From assembly GCA_031268115.1 (NCBI GenBank), contig JAIRXV010000159.1, positions 1-5,679 of the forward strand: 5,679 nucleotides of DNA. Reading direction: 5' to 3'. Each line of letters starts with the position of its first letter. Position 1 is the stretch's first letter. Below, in pieces: positions 5,192 to 5,679 of the stretch. The position numbers were made by a program, and so were the translations under genes. The notes under the pieces were generated by a model. The model did no database searches. It worked only from the letters and a program-made list of their open reading frames with translations, and was not told where the DNA came from. This DNA comes from Bifidobacteriaceae bacterium. GTDB lineage: Bacteria > Actinomycetota > Actinomycetes > Actinomycetales > WQXJ01.

Positions 5192-5679
5192 AGTCCGTCA
5201 CCATCCCAGCGGTCCCCGACTAGCGAGGCCGCCGCCTGGTAGCGCTGGAAGGCTCGTCCCATTGAGGTCAGCCCCTCGGGCGAGGGACGGTAGTCGACTT
5301 CGAACGACGGGCATAAGACCGCCTGAGCCGTCGGCACCGAAGCATGCACCCCTGCTGCGACGGCAGCGTAGATCGCCGCGCCCTTCGCGCAGACTTCCGA
5401 ATCGCGCGCGACCATCGCGTCCAAACCCAATGCGTCGGCCATGAGTTGGCATACGAACGGTGATTTGCGGGCTACGCCGCCGACGAGCACCAGTCGTTCG
5501 AAGCCGATCCCCGCCGCAGTCAACCCTTCGAAGATCGCCCTGGATCCCATCACGGCGGCGACGACCATGGCGCGGTATAAGTCGGCCGCGTCGTGGCCAA
5601 TGCCCAGCCCGACGAGCGCGGCCCTGGCCCGGTCGTCGGGCACCGGGTAGCGCCGGCCGTTGAGCCAGTCCAGACCGAC
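5188..5679 (-). CDS. FGGY carbohydrate kinase, AraB (ribulokinase)-like, N-terminus beyond window
   Basis: The last 163 residues of a kinase of about 500-560 aa; the frame is open to the right edge. The fragment begins VGLDWLNGRRYPVPD, the counterpart of the LDWWNGRRTP segment of L-ribulokinases. It continues with MGSRAIFEGLTAAGI, then LVGGVARKSPFVCQLMADAL (65-84), the FGGY C-terminal ATP-domain signature region, and CAKGAAIYAAVAAG, all in the AraB order. FGGY kinases phosphorylate open-chain sugars in the cytoplasm; the AraB-type members act on ribulose and related ketopentoses. No araB symbol is given because the substrate-determining N-terminal domain is not visible and D-ribulokinases or other ketose kinases share this C-terminus. 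Stop TGA 5190-5188 overlaps the dehydrogenase ATG. Confidence 0.88.
   Translation of the reverse strand, partial: VGLDWLNGRRYPVPDDRARAALVGLGIGHDAADLYRAMVVAAVMGSRAIFEGLTAAGIGFERLVLVGGVARKSPFVCQLMADALGLDAMVARDSEVCAKGAAIYAAVAAGVHASVPTAQAVLCPSFEVDYRPSPEGLTSMGRAFQRYQAAASLVGDRWDGDGL

Noticed and set aside
4421..5242. Plus-strand 273-codon frame
   Set aside because: It is the antisense of the dehydrogenase, which has every SDR motif on the minus strand.

Overview
The window looks like a piece of a high-GC Gram-positive (actinobacterial) chromosome. The reading frames are GC-rich, they start with ATG, GTG or TTG behind AGGAG-type ribosome binding sites, and the glycine tRNA remnant carries an encoded CCA. 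I cannot name the species.

Layout. Positions 1-1918 look like ordinary core chromosome: a left-truncated cysteine synthase gene (cysK, minus strand) diverging from a membrane-anchored polysaccharide (peptidoglycan) deacetylase (plus strand). At 1975-2002 lies the 3' end of a glycine-type tRNA on the minus strand (T arm, 3' acceptor strand, CCA) with no 5' half. This is the usual footprint of a tRNA-targeted integrative element, so accessory DNA probably begins at about 2003-2010 and runs rightward.

The most unusual structure follows at 2067-2309: six copies of a 20-bp sequence, three direct and three inverted, with 41-42 bp periodicity in each arm. All three mirror pairs share one dyad axis at position 2188. 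Next come a C-rich stretch (2362-2447), a decayed sce7726-like gene (2475-2787), a small two-gene unit (51 aa and 196 aa, minus strand, translationally coupled) and a decayed diverged copy of the same unit (3641-3920). From 3953 to 4426 there are only one short possible remnant and two hairpins.

The right end (4427-5679, minus strand) is a sugar-catabolism operon. The C-terminal part of an AraB-like FGGY ketopentose kinase overlaps, through ATGA, an intact NAD-type short-chain dehydrogenase. Together they suggest conversion of a pentitol to a ketopentose and then to its 5-phosphate; the substrate is not determined. A GC-rich hairpin over the dehydrogenase stop codon may end the transcript.
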